Positions 16,974-26,574 are shown, numbered from the stretch's first letter. The stretch: 64,000 nt of DNA from Schaalia sp. Marseille-Q2122 (GCF_903645355.1 NZ_CAHJXR010000004.1:124001-188000), one strand, 5' to 3'. Notes: generated from the sequence alone by a model not told the origin. Numbers and translations: made by a program.

Positions 16974-19900
16974 GTGGCACCATCTTTCTTCTCCCGCGCA
17001 GGTTCTTCCCAGGACTCCTCCGGCTCGCCCCACGGTGACGGAGGCCCTCACGTGGCACCCTCACACGCCTCCGAGCCCCAGGCTCCTTCAGCGTCGCCCG
17101 CTTTGGCCTCCACCCTGACGCACTCCAGCGGAAGTGACCCCCTGCGCGCTGGCGACCAGTCCGTGCTGAACGTGCTCACCAGTGCGAACGCCTTCGACGC
17201 CGCACTTGAAACCTGGCGGGACGAACTCTCCGCCGTCACCGCCCTCGAACGTTCCGACAACGCGCCGCGCCTGAGCCTCGCCCAAGCCCACCCCGGCGGC
17301 CTCGCCCAACTCTATGCCGAGCACACCACCCGACTGTCCAACCTGCTGCGCGAACCGAGTGCCTACGCGCGCGGCCTCGAACGATGCCGCGATATCCTCG
17401 CCCGCTCCGCCGAACTCGCCAACCGCCACGGCATCGGCACCGTCCACCTGGCCATCGGCAGCGCCTCGTGGACCCACAATGAAGCGCGCCTGACCTCCCC
17501 CGCACTGCTGCGCCCGGTATTCCTCGAAGAACACGAGGGCGACATCCTCGTCACCCTCACCTCCGGAGCCCAGGTCGCCCCCGCCCTCGCACGCGCCTTC
17601 AGCGCCAAGGGCGTCACCATCGATATTGAGAGCCTCATGAATGAGGCGCGCACCGTCCACGGTTTTGCCCCCAGCCGAGCCCTCGCCCACATTCGCGCCA
17701 TTGGCGGCGCGCTACTGGGCTTTGACCTGCGCGATGACCTGGTTGTCGGCATCTTTGAACACCCCGCAGGCCCCCTCCTGCGTGAACTCGAAGCGGACGG
17801 CGCCCTCGCCTCCTCACCGATTGTGCGCGCGCTCGCGGGCGATCAAGGAATCGTCGACAAACTCCGTTCTGACCTGCCAGACCCCAATCCCGCCGACCGC
17901 GACCCATGGAAGGAACGCGGCGTCGGGGACCTGACCCCCCGCCAGCAGGATGTGCTCGATGCTCTGGCGCAGGGGCGTTCACTGCTGGTGGATGTCCCCC
18001 ATGGTTCTGATGATGCGGGCATCATTGCCGCCGTCGTCGCTGAAGCGGGAATGCGCGGCCGCTCAACCTTGCACATTGGTGGGGCTCAGGCGCGCACCGC
18101 CCGTCTTGAGGCTCGCCTGCGGGAGCTCGGCGTGGAGGAGATGACCCTGCGGGTTGATGCCACCGCTGAGTCTGGCGCGCAATTGTGCGAGCGACTCACC
18201 ACTGCCCTGGCTGAGACGACGCCGCTGCAATCACCTGAAGCTCTGGATGCGATGCGCACGAAGCTGCGCGGTACACGCCAGACGCTGACGAACTACACCA
18301 CCGCCCTGCACACGCCCTTCCGCCAGTTTGGGGTGAGTGCGTCGGACGCCCTGCAGGTGCTGACCGATATTACGAGTGCGCGCCCGGCTCCGCGGACGAA
18401 GGTACGCCTTCGGGAAGAGGTGCTGCTCAATATCGCGCGCGACCAGGGTGATCAGGCGCGCACCCTGCTTCATCGTGCCGCGCAGCTCGGCGTCTTTTCA
18501 CGCACCACCAGCCACGAGGCGTGGAACGGTGCGGTCATTAACTCCGCCGAGCAGGTCCCAGAGATCCTTGAACGGATCCTCCGCCTCTCTCAAGAGTCCC
18601 TGCCCGACCTGCAGGCACGCATGGATGCCGTCGTTGCTGAAACGGGCATTACGCCTCCGCAGAGCCTCAAGCACTGGGAAAGCCAGCTGGAGATGCTGGC
18701 GGGCGTGCGCGCCGCTTTGGATGTGTTCCGTCCGGCCATTTTTGAACGCTCCGCTGCTGACATGGTCATCGCCACCGCACCGAAGCAGTGGCGTAAGGAT
18801 CATGGCATCACCATGAAGCGCTCTCAGCGTGTGCGCCTGGTCAAGCAGGCAAAGGACATGCTCTTGCCGGGCCGTCACGTGGATGACCTGCATCGTGAGC
18901 TCGTCCTCGTGCAGGAAAAGCGCGAGGTGTGGCGCCGCCACTGTGACGCTGACGGCTGGCCGACGCTGCCCTCGCGATTGGACGAGGCTATCGCCCTGAC
19001 CGCCGCAGTGCGCGCCGACCTGGAGTGGATCGCACCGACCCTGGCAACCGGCCACCCGGATCTGGTGGGCATGGGCCTGCCGACCTTGGCGCGATTGTGT
19101 GACCGTCTGGCCGCTGACCCGGAGGGGGCAGCTGAATTGCCCAAGCGGGTTGCGGTTCTTAAGGAACTCAACCGTCTTGGCCTGGAGGATCTCGTCGCTG
19201 ACCTGCGCTCACGCCATGTTGAGCCCGAAATGATTGATGCTGAGCTTGACCTGGCGTGGTGGGCATCCATCCTGGGGATCATGCTCGCCTCTGAACAGGG
19301 ATTGGGCGGCCTTGAGCCAGCGCATCTGGGTGAATTACTTGCCCAGGGGCGCGCCCTTGATGTTGAACAGGTGGAATCCCTTGCTCCGCAGGCTTTGGAT
19401 AATCTGCATCGTTTGCGCCAGCACGCCCTGGCTACGCGGCCTGACCAGCACACCGATCTGCAGGCCGCGCTGAGTGCAGCCCAGCAATCCCCAGGAAGCG
19501 TCAACGCGCTTGAACTTTACGCCCTGCACCCCTTGATTGGGCATCTGCTGCCGGTTGTCTTAACCCTGCCAACACTGGTGCCCTGGATTGTGCCGATCGG
19601 TCACCGCGTGGACCTCGTCGTTCTGGACGACATTGATGGCCTGCCCCTGTCTGAACTCATCCCGATTATTGCCCGCGCGCGCCAAGTGGTGGTCGTCGCT
19701 GACGTTTCTGCTGCCCGCGAGGGCGGCCCGGTGGAGCGTCTTGCGGAGATTATGCCGACGATGACCCAAGAGATTCAGCCCACCCGCTTGAATGACCAGG
19801 CCGCGCGTCTGCTGAGCCACCACGGGATTGAACACACTGGCATCCCTGTGCCCTGGTCGTTCATGGAAGTCCCTGTGAACGCTGTCTGGTGTGAAGGCAC

Positions 19901-21281
19901 GGGTATGCCCGCACCGGGGGCACATTCCGTCGAATCAACCGCTGCTGAAGTTGCCGCGGTAGTGGAGCTCATTATCGCTCATGCGGTGGAAACCCCCGAG
20001 CGTTCTCTCGCTGTGATCGCCTTGAATGAGCGTCACGCAGAGCGGATCCGTGACGATGTGAAGCGTCATCTTGCGAACCAACCAGGCTTGGCGTCCTTCT
20101 TTGTCTCTGACGCTACTGAACCCTTCGTCGTTGTTGACCCCACGCAAGTGTCGGGACTCAGCCGTGATCGCATTATCATTGCCGTTGGTTTTGCAAAGAC
20201 CCCACACGGCAGAGTCCTCCACGATTTTGGTGTCTTTTCCACACCAGAGGGCAAAGCCCTCATGGCCGATATTTTGCGCACCGTGCGCGGGGATATGACG
20301 GTCGTATCCTGCATTCGCCACGATGAAATTGACCGCGACCGGCTTTCAGCTCAGGGTGCGCAGATGCTGGTTGATTTACTACAGATTGCTGGCGGGCAGC
20401 AGGAGATCGCTCCCAATAGTTGGCCGATCCTGGAGTCTGAGCCGGATCGACTGCTCATTGACCTTGCAGATCGCCTTTATGGCATGGGTCTTGAGGTTGT
20501 CCCCAATATTGGTATCGCTGGCGGGATGCGTATTCCTCTGGCGATTGGCCACCCTGAAGTGCCAGGTCGCCTTTTGGTTGCTGTTCTTACAGATGATGCC
20601 ACTTATGTTGCTGAACCATCCCTGCGAGTGCGTGACCGTATCTGGCCAGCAATGCTTGAAGAGCAGGGGTGGAAGGTTTACACGGCACTGTCCATGGCAG
20701 TGTTTATCGACCCGACGAAGGTTGCTGAGGCGATTGTGCAGCTCGTGTTGGACGCTGTCGATGAGATCAACGGCCCAGCGCAGCCTGTGATGGTTGATAT
20801 GCCGCGCGTTGAGATTGAGCCCGCTCAGCTAGATCCTGAGGAAGAAGCCGCTCTGCTGTCAACGAATGAGGCGCGTGCACGACACGACGAGTTGATGACC
20901 GGCATGGTGCACATTATTGGCACCGAGCAGGCTGCTGCTGAGTTGCAGTCCGCCCAGGAGGAGGCCGGTGTGACCTTCGCTCAGCGCAGCGGTGCTGGCC
21001 AGCAGACGGGTGCGGGGCGCGGGCGTCGTCCGGCGATTGCGCGTGGCCTGCCACTGTCGGCCTATGGGGACGATCAGCTTGACGAGGTCGCCGCGTGGAT
21101 TCGTTCTGATGGCGTGGAGCGTTCGCTGGAGGAGATGGTCGAGGAGTTGCGCGCGGCGCTTGGCATTGTGCGCCGAGGCGCGCAGACTGACGCTGTTTTG
21201 GCCAATGTCATTCGGCGCACGGAACCCGTTGCCCTTGAGGTTGTCGAGGGCGGTGCGCCTGAGCCCTCCGCTGAGTCCTGA
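16974..21281 (+). CDS. Giant degenerate SF1 helicase-nuclease-like protein
   Basis: 1435 residues, GTG start. The layout matches actinobacterial DUF4011-type SF1 helicases ending in an MTES_1575-like PD-(D/E)xK domain, but the catalytic positions are altered. Motif I (residues ~335-350) reads V-P-H-G-S-D-D-A-G rather than G-x-x-G-T-G-K-T. Motif II (~880) is L-D-D-I-D-G rather than D-E-A-S/Q. Motif III has V-V-V-A-D-V-S instead of G-D-x-x-Q. The arginine-finger motif (~1100) reads A-D-I-L-R-T-V-R-G-D-M-T-V-V-S. In the nuclease fold (~1168-1255) R-I-P-L-A replaces R-I-D-L-A and V-L-T-D-D replaces V-E-x-D-G, while R-V-R-D-R-I-W and L-E-E-Q-G-W-K-V remain. It is full length and free of stops, so it is maintained, probably in a structural or regulatory role. 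Function unknown. Confidence 0.7.
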   Translation: MAPSFFSRAGSSQDSSGSPHGDGGPHVAPSHASEPQAPSASPALASTLTHSSGSDPLRAGDQSVLNVLTSANAFDAALETWRDELSAVTALERSDNAPRLSLAQAHPGGLAQLYAEHTTRLSNLLREPSAYARGLERCRDILARSAELANRHGIGTVHLAIGSASWTHNEARLTSPALLRPVFLEEHEGDILVTLTSGAQVAPALARAFSAKGVTIDIESLMNEARTVHGFAPSRALAHIRAIGGALLGFDLRDDLVVGIFEHPAGPLLRELEADGALASSPIVRALAGDQGIVDKLRSDLPDPNPADRDPWKERGVGDLTPRQQDVLDALAQGRSLLVDVPHGSDDAGIIAAVVAEAGMRGRSTLHIGGAQARTARLEARLRELGVEEMTLRVDATAESGAQLCERLTTALAETTPLQSPEALDAMRTKLRGTRQTLTNYTTALHTPFRQFGVSASDALQVLTDITSARPAPRTKVRLREEVLLNIARDQGDQARTLLHRAAQLGVFSRTTSHEAWNGAVINSAEQVPEILERILRLSQESLPDLQARMDAVVAETGITPPQSLKHWESQLEMLAGVRAALDVFRPAIFERSAADMVIATAPKQWRKDHGITMKRSQRVRLVKQAKDMLLPGRHVDDLHRELVLVQEKREVWRRHCDADGWPTLPSRLDEAIALTAAVRADLEWIAPTLATGHPDLVGMGLPTLARLCDRLAADPEGAAELPKRVAVLKELNRLGLEDLVADLRSRHVEPEMIDAELDLAWWASILGIMLASEQGLGGLEPAHLGELLAQGRALDVEQVESLAPQALDNLHRLRQHALATRPDQHTDLQAALSAAQQSPGSVNALELYALHPLIGHLLPVVLTLPTLVPWIVPIGHRVDLVVLDDIDGLPLSELIPIIARARQVVVVADVSAAREGGPVERLAEIMPTMTQEIQPTRLNDQAARLLSHHGIEHTGIPVPWSFMEVPVNAVWCEGTGMPAPGAHSVESTAAEVAAVVELIIAHAVETPERSLAVIALNERHAERIRDDVKRHLANQPGLASFFVSDATEPFVVVDPTQVSGLSRDRIIIAVGFAKTPHGRVLHDFGVFSTPEGKALMADILRTVRGDMTVVSCIRHDEIDRDRLSAQGAQMLVDLLQIAGGQQEIAPNSWPILESEPDRLLIDLADRLYGMGLEVVPNIGIAGGMRIPLAIGHPEVPGRLLVAVLTDDATYVAEPSLRVRDRIWPAMLEEQGWKVYTALSMAVFIDPTKVAEAIVQLVLDAVDEINGPAQPVMVDMPRVEIEPAQLDPEEEAALLSTNEARARHDELMTGMVHIIGTEQAAAELQSAQEEAGVTFAQRSGAGQQTGAGRGRRPAIARGLPLSAYGDDQLDEVAAWIRSDGVERSLEEMVEELRAALGIVRRGAQTDAVLANVIRRTEPVALEVVEGGAPEPSAES

Positions 21282-21289
21282 GTGCTGTC

Positions 21290-21436
21290 GTGGCTGAGTA
21301 CGAGGCAGAGGTGCGGGGGGCGGGCGGGAGTGTGCCGTCACGAGGGCGTCGCCCTCGTCGGCGGGTGGTTGTGGTGAGTGAAGTTGACCAGCGCTTGATC
21401 GATCAGGTTTGCCGCCTTCGTGGGAGGAGCGGGTGA
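21290..21436 (+). CDS. Possible 48-residue ORF
   Basis: GTG 21290 lies 9 bp after the stop of the preceding giant gene and runs to TGA 21436. The product is Arg/Val-rich (R-R-P-R-R-R-V-V-V-V-S-E-V-D) with no recognised family and no clear ribosome-binding site. The remaining stretch to mscL (21437-21756) shows only an AT-richer promoter-like zone at ~21600-21740. Confidence 0.2.
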   Translation: MAEYEAEVRGAGGSVPSRGRRPRRRVVVVSEVDQRLIDQVCRLRGRSG

Positions 21437-21756
21437 GTGATCGTGATCGGGCGAGGCCTTGGCGCGAGGGGATTCCAATGATGCGCGGCTTTTGGAGAAT
21501 GTGCCGCCGCATGCTCAGCCGCGGCTCTAGGGGCTGTGGGGCTTGGGGTTGAGCGGCTTGGGGACGGGGGCGCTTGGAAGGGTGTTCAGCCATAACTGAG
21601 GGCAGCATCTTTTATCGGCGTATGGAAGAATGTCTCGAATGCTGGATATGTGGGTGTGGTCTATTCCTCGCAAATTGCTCTTCGGCTTGCGATTTTATGT
21701 GAGTGCGCGAAGATTTTAATGTCATTAGTTGCCTCAGTGAGTAGTAGAGGAAAAAC

Positions 21757-22164
21757 ATGCTTCAAGGATTCAAGGACTTCATTTCGCGCGGTAACGTCAT
21801 CGACCTTGCCGTCGGTGTTGTCATCGGTGCTGCCTTCGGCAAGATCGTCACCGCCCTGGTTGAGAATGTCATCAACCCCCTCATCGCCGGCATCATCGGC
21901 ACCCCCAACTTCGACTCCCTCGGTGCTTACGCCTTCTCCCCTGAAGCAGTGGTTGAGCCCGGTAAGCTCCTGTCTGCAATCGTCCAGTTCCTGCTGGTCG
22001 CAGCCGCAATCTACTTCACCGTCGTCGTTCCCATGAACAAGATGGCTGAGATGCGCCAGGCCAAGCTCAAGGAAGATGAAGCTGCTGCCGCCGCTGAAGA
22101 GCCCGCAGTCTCTGATGAGACCAAGCTCCTGGTCGAGATTCGTGACCTGCTCGCCTCGAAGTGA
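21757..22164 (+). CDS. mscL: Large-conductance mechanosensitive channel
   Basis: 135 residues, ATG 21757 after AGAGGAAAAAC. The N-terminal amphipathic helix (M-L-Q-G-F-K-D-F-I-S-R-G-N-V-I-D-L-A-V-G-V-V-I-G-A-A-F), first membrane helix with the conserved gate region, periplasmic-side loop, second membrane helix (L-L-S-A-I-V-Q-F-L-L-V-A-A-A-I-Y-F-T-V-V) and acidic/alanine-rich C-terminal helical bundle are all in place and of family length. It opens at high membrane tension to release solutes in hypo-osmotic shock. Monocistronic, with a terminator at 22217-22256. Confidence 0.97.
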   Translation: MLQGFKDFISRGNVIDLAVGVVIGAAFGKIVTALVENVINPLIAGIIGTPNFDSLGAYAFSPEAVVEPGKLLSAIVQFLLVAAAIYFTVVVPMNKMAEMRQAKLKEDEAAAAAEEPAVSDETKLLVEIRDLLASK

Positions 22165-22216
22165 GCTGAGTTGCATTACTGAGAATCGGTCCATGAATTA
22201 ACCGATTTCATCGCGC

Positions 22217-22256
22217 GCGGGGTGACCTCGAAAAATTCGAGGCCACCCCGCTTTTT
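22217..22256 (+). terminator. Rho-independent terminator of mscL
   Basis: Stem GCGGGGTG/CACCCCGC plus CCTCG/CGAGG with one mismatch, A/T loop, then TTTTT (22252-22256), 53 bp after the mscL stop. Confidence 0.92.
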
Positions 22257-22363
22257 GCATGTCTTATTTAGTGCTGGACAAAAGTGTCGGTCGTTCCGGA
22301 AATCTGTCTCAGAAACGGCTGGAAATATGCTGATTATTTCTGGAGAGTTGGGTGGCGGAGCTT

Positions 22364-23035
22364 TTAGGAATCGCACGGAATAAAACCCGAGAGACAAATA
22401 ATCCCATCAATGAAACGATCATGAGGCTCCACCGGAATCAACCCCGCCTCCACCACCTCATCATCAAAGACGCTGGCCACCACCGGCACCCCCTCTGGCA
22501 AAACCGACAATGCGCGGTCATACCAGCCACCCCCCTGACCGACCCGAGCACCACCCCGATCAACAGCCAAAGCCGGCACCAAAACGATACTCACCTCATC
22601 CCACAGGGCAGGCTCAACCGGCAAACGTGGCTGGGCGGGCCAGCGCGCATCCCCCACCCACAGGTCATCCTCGCCACCCACATGCAGCCCCCACTGCGGC
22701 CACGGAAGGGCGGCGCCAGCCTCGTCAAACACAATCGGAAGCAGACAACGCGGGGAACGCTCCACAATCGCGCTGACCGCAGGCTCGGTAGGCAGGGGCA
22801 TGAAGAGTGCGGGCAAAGTAGAGGGGGCATAAGGGCTGATCCCAAAGAACAGGCAGGCATTCTCCCAACTCACGCGCAAAGCATCCCGCTCTGCCTCAAG
22901 GCCGTGGCCACCCGCCAGGCGCTCAGTTGGCGGGTACTCAGCTGCTGGGTACTCAGTCTCACGCCGACGCTCACGCCGACCCGCACGCATACGCGAACGC
23001 AGCTCTGCCTTCGTCACTTCCACTGTGCCTGTCAC
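22364..23035 (-). CDS. 5-formyltetrahydrofolate cyclo-ligase family protein
   Basis: 223 residues. The family nucleotide-binding motif G-Q-G-G-G-W-Y-D (~170) is intact, preceded by V-P-A-L-A-V-D-R-G-G-A-R and followed by V-V-A-S-V-F-D-D-E. The Lys/Arg-rich N-terminus (T-K-A-E-L-R-S-R-M-R-A-G-R-R-E-R-R) fits the 5-FCL start. It should convert 5-formyl-THF to 5,10-methenyl-THF with ATP. It is divergent from the glp gene, the same arrangement as in mycobacteria and corynebacteria upstream of the glp-rimJ-glpR cluster, here without an intervening galU. The start may be a GTG a few codons into the frame. Confidence 0.9.
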   Translation of the reverse strand: MTGTVEVTKAELRSRMRAGRRERRRETEYPAAEYPPTERLAGGHGLEAERDALRVSWENACLFFGISPYAPSTLPALFMPLPTEPAVSAIVERSPRCLLPIVFDEAGAALPWPQWGLHVGGEDDLWVGDARWPAQPRLPVEPALWDEVSIVLVPALAVDRGGARVGQGGGWYDRALSVLPEGVPVVASVFDDEVVEAGLIPVEPHDRFIDGIICLSGFIPCDS

Positions 23036-23224
23036 CTCCCGCGCCGCCCGCAGACTGGGCTACGCTGGGACTATGGTAGAACGAGCACACGACCTCCCAC
23101 ACGCGGCTCTCACCACGGAAAGCCTGCCCACCCCAAGCCTCTCCGTCGGCACGCACCTCCCTCCCCACGCAGATAGTGTGCGCACTCAAAGTGCCACCGC
23201 ACAGGCGCAGGCGGTGGAAAGCTG

Positions 23225-24451
23225 ATGCGGTCGGTCGCCGAGTTCTATCAGGATTGCCTCGCCGCCGTCGGCCAACAACCACCTCTGGACGTCCAGCTCG
23301 CCGACGCCGTCACCTGCGTGCTTGCCGAGGACGTCGAAGCCCCCTTCAACCTGCCCGTGGCCGACCTTGCCGCATGCGACGGCTACGCCGTGCGCGCCCA
23401 AGACCTCGCGGGAGCCACACCGGATGCTCCGGTGACGCTGCCGGTCACTGAAGAAGTGCGTGCGGGCGACGTCAACCCCTCGGCCCTCCTTGCCGGTATG
23501 GCCATCCGCATTGCCTCTGGCGCGCCCATGCCCTCCGGCGCAGACGCCGTCATCGCCCTCGAGTTCACTGACCACGGCGTCGCCAAGGTAGCCGCCCGCA
23601 CCCAGCCTGCAGTGGGGGAAAATATTCGCCGCAAGGCCGAAGACGTTAAGGAAGGCTCCGTTGTCCTGCGCAGAGGCACCCGCCTTGGCGCCCGCCAAAT
23701 TGCCCTGCTGGCAGGCGTAGGGCGTTCACGCGTCCTCGTCCATCCGCGCCCCCGCGTCGTGATCTTATCGATTGGCGACGAACTCGTCGAACCTGGCCGC
23801 CAGGCGCGACCCGGTACCGTTTTTGACGCCAATGGACATGCACTATCTTCGGCTATTGCAGACGCCGGTGCGCAGACCTTCCGCGTGGCAGCCGTACCCG
23901 ACGAGCGCTTCGCCCTGTCTGAAACGATCGAGGATCAGCTTGTCCGAGCCGACCTCATCCTCACCACCGGCGGCATCTCCTACGGCTCGGGTGACACCGT
24001 CCGTGAAGTCCTCGGAGCCCTGGGAACCGTGCGCTTCGACAACGTGGCAGCATGGCCAGGACACATTATGGGTGTGGGCACCGTAGGCGGGGACGACAAC
24101 AACCCAGGTATTCCGATCTTCTGCCTGCCTGGTGATCCAGTCTCGGCTCAGGTTTGCTTCGAGGTCTACGTTCGTCCTGCCCTGCGTCACATGCAGGGAT
24201 GGACCTCCGTCAACCGCCCCTCAGTAAAGGCCGCTGTGGACCGCTCCTGGTACTCCCCACGAGGCCGCCGCGAGTTCGTGCGCGTACGACTCAGCGGCGA
24301 CCCCCGCTCGGGTTACCAGGCAAAGGTCATGGGTGCACCGGCCTCGTTACTGCTATCAGCGCTGTCAGATTCGAACGCCCTGGCTGTTGTCCCCGAAGAC
24401 GTGACGAATGTGCGTGCGGGCGACATCTTGCAATGCATGGTGCTTGAGTAA
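23225..24451 (+). CDS. glp: MoeA/gephyrin-like protein, probably Glp (cell-division type)
   Basis: 408 residues with the MoeA layout: N-terminal domains with D-G-Y-A-V (~51-55), central MPT-binding domain with S-I-G-D-E-L-V-E-P-G, T-T-G-G-I-S-Y-G-S-G-D, and the C-terminal domain. Classical MoeA catalyses Mo insertion into adenylylated molybdopterin. No other moco gene is nearby, and the order 5-FCL / moeA-like / rimJ-like / two-part membrane protein is that of the actinobacterial Glp-GlpR locus, where the gephyrin-like protein binds FtsZ and GlpR rather than (only) serving moco synthesis. The function call rests on synteny; molybdotransferase activity cannot be excluded. Its stop overlaps the next ATG by one base. 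Confidence 0.82.
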   Translation: MRSVAEFYQDCLAAVGQQPPLDVQLADAVTCVLAEDVEAPFNLPVADLAACDGYAVRAQDLAGATPDAPVTLPVTEEVRAGDVNPSALLAGMAIRIASGAPMPSGADAVIALEFTDHGVAKVAARTQPAVGENIRRKAEDVKEGSVVLRRGTRLGARQIALLAGVGRSRVLVHPRPRVVILSIGDELVEPGRQARPGTVFDANGHALSSAIADAGAQTFRVAAVPDERFALSETIEDQLVRADLILTTGGISYGSGDTVREVLGALGTVRFDNVAAWPGHIMGVGTVGGDDNNPGIPIFCLPGDPVSAQVCFEVYVRPALRHMQGWTSVNRPSVKAAVDRSWYSPRGRREFVRVRLSGDPRSGYQAKVMGAPASLLLSALSDSNALAVVPEDVTNVRAGDILQCMVLE

Positions 24452-25170
24452 TGGCGTCTGTAGGAGGTTGGCGAGATGGTGCGCATGAGTTCCTCCGCGC
24501 CATCTTGCCCGCATCTCCCGTGTGGGGGCGTCACCCCGACGAGCTGACCCTGCGTTTCGAGGAGCCTGTTGAGGCAGGCATTTTGCGCTCCATCCCTGGG
24601 CGTGAGGATCCTGCTTTGTTGGTGCTTCGGCCGCTCGGTTTCCTCGACCATGAACGGGTGGCCGCCGCCCGCGAGGCAGACCGCGATTGGCTCCGACCCT
24701 GGGAGCCAACCCTGCCGCCCACCTCCACCGAATATGTGCAGACCGTCTCTGAATACCGGCGCTCCTTGGAACGATCCCACCGAGAGGGAACGGCCCTGAG
24801 CATGCTCATGGAGATTGACGGGGAGGTCGCCGGCGTTGTGGCCGTCTCGCAGGTTCATCGAGGGGCGGCGCTGTGTGCCTCCATCGGCTACTGGGTGGCG
24901 GCCCGGCATGCGCGCCGCGGCTTGGGGGCCTTCGCGGTAGCCTCGACAATTGACCTGGTGATCGGGGAACTTGGGCTGCATCGTGTAGAAATCAGCGTGC
25001 GGCCAGAAAATGTGGCCTCGCTGGCGTTGTGTCGGAAGCTAGGTTTGCGAGAGGAAGGCTTCAAACCGCGTTACCTGCATATCAATGGCGAGTGGGCCGA
25101 CCATGTGTGTTTCGGAATAGATGCTGAGAGTTTGCCGGAAGGGGGCTTGGCGCAATTGCTCATTGAGTGA
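24451..25170 (+). CDS. GNAT acetyltransferase, RimJ/RimL type
   Basis: 239 residues starting at the ATG that overlaps the glp stop (TAATG). Features of the RimJ family: R-P-L-x-x-x-D, W-L-R-P-W-E-P-T-L-P, the acetyl-CoA pyrophosphate-binding turn in A-R-H-A-R-R-G-L-G (~150), and the C-terminal R-V-E-I-S-V-R-P-E-N-x-A-S-L-A-L-C-R-K-L-G-L-R-E-E-G motif. It should N-acetylate a protein N-terminus or small amine; the substrate is unknown. It sits between glp and glpR as in other actinobacteria, which hints at a link with the division complex. Confidence 0.92.
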   Translation: MASVGGWRDGAHEFLRAILPASPVWGRHPDELTLRFEEPVEAGILRSIPGREDPALLVLRPLGFLDHERVAAAREADRDWLRPWEPTLPPTSTEYVQTVSEYRRSLERSHREGTALSMLMEIDGEVAGVVAVSQVHRGAALCASIGYWVAARHARRGLGAFAVASTIDLVIGELGLHRVEISVRPENVASLALCRKLGLREEGFKPRYLHINGEWADHVCFGIDAESLPEGGLAQLLIE

Positions 25171-25255
25171 AAAACGTCGTCGAAAGTCGCACGAATGTCC
25201 AACACGCCCGCTAGACTACGGCTGTATTTTGGCGGGGCCTTCTAGCGTTGATTAT

Positions 25256-26368
25256 GTGGAAATCGGTGGCATCGTATTGTTGGCGGCAGCTCTTGTCGTT
25301 CTCACCATCGTGCCCTACGTCGTTGCACGTCGGACGGCGATCACGCAATCGCGTGAAATTGACCGTTTCTCACCGCGAATGAGGATGCTCAGCGATACTG
25401 GTAGTGCCTCTGAACGTACGGGAGAGGCCGCAACCCAGCGCCTCATTTCCACAAGTACACAGGTTCGACAGATCGAAGGAGGGCACATGGTCTCGCAGCA
25501 GGGCTCCGCTCGCCGCCCCACCGTTACTTCGCGCGCCGAAAAACAACGCCTCCGTGAGATCGCCCAACTGCGCGCCCGTCGCGCTGCTCGCCGCTCCACC
25601 GAGGTCGCCGCAGGTAAACGTCGCATGGTGCTCTCGGGATTCTTCGCCACCCTGACTGCTGTAGTGGGTGTCGCTGCCGCCGCCTCCACCGCCGTTTCAT
25701 GGGTGTGGGTGCTGGTGCCCTTTGGGGCTTTGGTTGTGTCCCTGGTGGTATCACGCCGGGCAGCCATCCGATTTGAAGAAGTCAGTCGCGCTGAGCAAGC
25801 CCGCCTGGAAGAACTCATGGGTCTTGTCCCGATGGGCGAGGCCGATACGGTCGATCGTCGCGTGGAAAGCGACGACGTGGTCGGGGCTGGTGAGGCCAGC
25901 GCAGATTTGGCTGGCGAAGGCGTGGCCGAAACTCAGAATGAGGCCGACGTCTTTGCGTCATCTGAGGATGAGCCTGTCGCAAAGGCCGAGGCAGATCGTG
26001 TTGCTGGCGAAGCTGAGGTGCCTGCGGCCTCCAGTGGGGTTGTTGAAGGCGCTGAAGCTGTTGACGGTGTTGAGCCTGCTGACGGTATTGAGCCTGCTGA
26101 GGCCTCCGGTACCACGCGCGCCCAGGCAGCCTGGGTGCCCACCCCAATCCCCGCACCGATGTACGCCCAGCGCGCCCGTGTAGGCGGTCGCCTCGTCCAC
26201 CCTGATACCGACCTGCGCGGTATTCCCAAGGTCGCAGCCAGCGTGCCCATGCGTCCCTCCGGCATGTCAGAAACTGCCGCGCCCCTGCGCTCCACTGAAG
26301 AAGTTGCGGCTGCTCAGCCCGTTTCCTTCGACCTCGATGCGATTTTGGAGTCGCGCCGCGCGCTGTGA
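25256..26368 (+). CDS. glpR: GlpR/SepX-like membrane protein
   Basis: 370 residues from GTG 25256, which places an N-terminal membrane helix (I-G-G-I-V-L-L-A-A-A-L-V-V-L-T-I-V) at the very start; the longer frame overlaps the acetyltransferase gene. After a charged segment with many R-R-A-A-R-R repeats come two adjacent membrane helices (~residues 128-165), then an acidic disordered region (E-A-D repeats) and a conserved-looking C-terminus (V-H-P-D-T-D-L-R-G-I-P-K). The helix pattern and gene order match the membrane receptor of Glp (GlpR in corynebacteria, SepX in streptomycetes), which links the divisome to the membrane. No sequence search was possible. Confidence 0.75.
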   Translation: MEIGGIVLLAAALVVLTIVPYVVARRTAITQSREIDRFSPRMRMLSDTGSASERTGEAATQRLISTSTQVRQIEGGHMVSQQGSARRPTVTSRAEKQRLREIAQLRARRAARRSTEVAAGKRRMVLSGFFATLTAVVGVAAAASTAVSWVWVLVPFGALVVSLVVSRRAAIRFEEVSRAEQARLEELMGLVPMGEADTVDRRVESDDVVGAGEASADLAGEGVAETQNEADVFASSEDEPVAKAEADRVAGEAEVPAASSGVVEGAEAVDGVEPADGIEPAEASGTTRAQAAWVPTPIPAPMYAQRARVGGRLVHPDTDLRGIPKVAASVPMRPSGMSETAAPLRSTEEVAAAQPVSFDLDAILESRRAL

Positions 26369-26466
26369 GGCGGCGGGTTCTCTGCTGGAAACTCTGTGTT
26401 GGATGCTTCCTGGTGGGGAGTGTGTAAAGCAGGGGAGTTGGCGGTGCTAAAATGGGAGTACACCTT

Positions 26467-26542
26467 GGGGCTATGGCGCAGTTGGTAGCGCGTCTCGTTC
26501 GCAATGAGAAGGTCAGGGGTTCGAATCCCCTTAGCTCCACCA
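26467..26542 (+). tRNA. tRNA-Ala (anticodon CGC)
   Basis: 76 nt cloverleaf: acceptor GGGGCTA/TAGCTCC, D-arm GCGC-AGTTGGTA-GCGC, anticodon stem TCTCG/TGAGA with loop TTCGCAA (CGC), T-arm with GGTTCGAATCC, and encoded CCA at 26540-26542. It reads GCG. It marks the left boundary of the accessory island. Confidence 0.95.
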
Positions 26543-26574
26543 TCCTTGGCTCCATCGCTCTGCTGAGCCACTCC

